Source: Octadecabacter temperatus | GTDB taxonomy: Bacteria > Pseudomonadota > Alphaproteobacteria > Rhodobacterales > Rhodobacteraceae | Direction of reading: 5' to 3' | Length of the DNA: 64,000 bases | Assembly: GCF_001187845.1 (NCBI RefSeq) | Contig: NZ_CP012160.1 | Location: 2,356,001 to 2,420,000, forward strand | Shown: piece by piece, positions 62,574-64,000 of the stretch | How positions within the stretch are numbered: position 1 is the stretch's first letter | Layout: each line of letters starts with the position of its first letter | Translations under genes and position numbers: made by a program | Notes under the pieces: model-generated | Seen by the model: only the letters and a program-made list of their open reading frames with translations | Told to the model about the DNA's origin: nothing | The model's database searches: none

Positions 62574-63365
62574 ATGACCATCGACATGAACGGAAAACGC
62601 GGCCTCATTATGGGCGTCGCCAACAACCGCTCCATCGCTTGGGGTATCGCAGAGGCGATGCACAAAGCCGGCGCAGAGCTTGCGTTTTCATACCAAGGTG
62701 AAAGCCTGCTAAAGCGCGTTGGCCCATTGGCCGAAAGCGTTGGATCAGACACATTGGTCGAAGCGGACGTGATGGATGATGCGTCTCTTGATACCTGTTT
62801 CCAGACGCTGAAAGACAAATGGGGCAAGATTGATTTTGTCGTCCACGCAATCGCCTATTCCGACAAAAACGAGCTGACAGGCCGTGTATCTGACACAACC
62901 CGCGCCAATTTCACCAACTCGATGGCGATCAGTTGCTACAGTTTCATTGATATCGCGAAGCGTGCGGCGGAGATCATGCCGGACGGCGGCACATTGCTGA
63001 CGCTGACCTATGAAGGCAGCCAACGCATCACGCCGAATTATAACGTCATGGGTGTTGCTAAGGCGGCACTGGAATCCGCGACCCGCTACCTGGCCGCCGA
63101 CCTCGGCCCACAGCAAATCCGCGTAAACGCGATTTCCCCCGGGCCGATGAAAACGCTCGCTGGTGCGGCAATCGCAGGCGCTCGTCGTACGTTCAAATAT
63201 GCCGAAGCAAACGCACCTATGCGCCACAACGCGACACTGGATGCGGTGGGTGGCACGGCTGTTTATCTGGCGTCTGATGCGGGCGCTTGTACGACTGGGG
63301 AAATCATTCACGTCGATAGCGGCTTGCACGTCATGATGATGCCGGCGTTGGAAAATCTCGGTTAA
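62574..63365 (+). CDS. fabI: Enoyl-[ACP] reductase (NADH)
   Basis: A protein of 263 residues. N-terminal cofactor motif GVANNRSIAWGIA; active Tyr and Lys in NYNVMGVAKAALE (Y-x6-K); ISPGPMKTLA. It is the last step of the elongation cycle. It starts 4 bp after fabB. Confidence 0.96.
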   Translation: MTIDMNGKRGLIMGVANNRSIAWGIAEAMHKAGAELAFSYQGESLLKRVGPLAESVGSDTLVEADVMDDASLDTCFQTLKDKWGKIDFVVHAIAYSDKNELTGRVSDTTRANFTNSMAISCYSFIDIAKRAAEIMPDGGTLLTLTYEGSQRITPNYNVMGVAKAALESATRYLAADLGPQQIRVNAISPGPMKTLAGAAIAGARRTFKYAEANAPMRHNATLDAVGGTAVYLASDAGACTTGEIIHVDSGLHVMMMPALENLG

Positions 63366-63369
63366 TCCA

Positions 63370-64000
63370 GTGATCAGTCCTGTTGTTTTCCTATTCTGCG
63401 CTATCGCAGCGTGCCTTGGCACCATCTACGCATTGCGCGGCGGCTGGACGTCGCCCCTGAAGACAACAATCATCGGGCTTGATCCACAAGGCTTGGGCAT
63501 CTCGGCGCTTGCAGTGATCCTCGCCGTTGTGTTTTTCGGGCCGGTATTTGGCTTGTCGATTATTCTTGTCGTTGTGATCCACGAATTCGGCCACGTCGCA
63601 GCGTTTCGTGTGGCGGGCCACCATGATGCATCCTTCCGACTGGTGCCGCTACTTGGCGGCTATGCGATCTCAAATCGCCCCGTCGACACCCAAGAAGAAG
63701 ACGTTTTCATCACCTTGATGGGCCCTGCGATCTGCCTTGCGCCGATGTTGTTGGCCTATGCATTGGCACAGATTTCGCTTACAACGTTTCCGGCGGCCTA
63801 CTATCCGCTTGTGACATTCGCGAGCATTTCGGGCGCCCTGAACTTTTTCAATCTCTTGCCAATTTGGCCACTGGATGGCGGCAAGCTTACCGCGTCGATC
63901 ACATCCGTTTTCCACGACCGCGCACCGTTCTACATCTTTGCGACGACCTCTGCTCTTATCGGGTTGGTGGCATTGCTGTCGCAGTCGTTTTTCTTGGTGT
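63370..64000 (+). CDS. Site-2 protease family (M50) protein, 5' part
   Basis: From a GTG at 63370, 5 bp after fabI, the frame is open to the window end (210 codons), so the 3' part is missing. Zinc motif HEFGH is in LVVVIHEFGHVAAFRVAG; NLLPIWPLDGGK is the second motif. Several membrane segments are present. It belongs to intramembrane metalloproteases; the substrate is unknown. Confidence 0.85.
   Translation, partial: MISPVVFLFCAIAACLGTIYALRGGWTSPLKTTIIGLDPQGLGISALAVILAVVFFGPVFGLSIILVVVIHEFGHVAAFRVAGHHDASFRLVPLLGGYAISNRPVDTQEEDVFITLMGPAICLAPMLLAYALAQISLTTFPAAYYPLVTFASISGALNFFNLLPIWPLDGGKLTASITSVFHDRAPFYIFATTSALIGLVALLSQSFFLV

Overview
This 64 kb window is chromosomal DNA from an alphaproteobacterium of the Rhodobacteraceae, most likely the Roseobacter group. 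Signs of this are a SAM/SAH-type riboswitch before metK (a class known mainly from Rhodobacterales), the irr-fabA-fabB-fabI cluster, the rpsA-ihfB-lapA-trpF-trpB block, a miaB/phoH/ybeY/corC/lnt/metK cluster, a TAXI-TRAP transporter with fused permease, and moderate GC with dense overlapping operons. The genus cannot be named from this window. No rRNA, CRISPR, prophage or intact insertion sequence was seen; there is one tRNA (Ser, GCT).

Positions 1-12.6 kb form the most unusual region and look like a cell-surface matrix locus. On the minus strand lie a UDP-xylose synthase-like gene, galE and a cellulose-synthase-like glycosyltransferase cut by the window edge, all overlapping. Next come a small unknown gene with an RNRYNH motif and a CsgD-like LuxR regulator. 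After an 810 bp intergenic region, and in the opposite direction, lie a 575-residue low-complexity protein (QD, then NG, then DV dipeptide tracts, then a Gly/Ala/Asp-rich body), a stem-loop, a 674-residue repeat protein, a type I secretion ABC transporter and its HlyD-type adaptor. The two exoproteins share an Asn/Gln 'QxNVL'-type motif and neither has RTX repeats or a signal peptide. A 15 bp element (AACTTACCCTAATCC / AGCTTACCCCAATCC) lies upstream of both the sugar operon and the exoprotein operon. My inference is a CsgD-like circuit coupling a polysaccharide to a secreted, possibly fibrous, protein.

Positions 12.9-24 kb are transport and metabolism: a BASS-family transporter with an FAD dehydrogenase, then a universal stress protein, TAXI-TRAP fused permease and binding protein, divergent from a class III aminotransferase and a two-component system (Cache histidine kinase plus FixJ-like regulator). 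Positions 24-38 kb carry tRNA-Ser, a LysR regulator, ychF, trpA, an L-lactate dehydrogenase, rplY/pth separated by a GAF-EAL phosphodiesterase, a serine hydrolase/DUF2237/trmL cluster, and trpB-trpF-lapA-ihfB-rpsA.

Positions 40-46.5 kb are an accessory block between rpsA and cmk, holding two regulator/target divergent pairs (LysR/DUF1330, TetR/carboxymuconolactone decarboxylase with two visible operator palindromes), a KAP-type NTPase remnant, a DUF2130 protein, a rhodanese and a Cys-rich secreted protein. Positions 46.5-58.4 kb are housekeeping (cmk, aroA, trmB, metK, lnt, corC, ybeY, phoH, miaB), interrupted by two paralogous envelope genes (a lipoprotein and an OmpA-like protein). The window ends with a glycosyltransferase, a decayed RayT-like transposase, irr, fabA, fabB, fabI and the start of a site-2 protease homologue.
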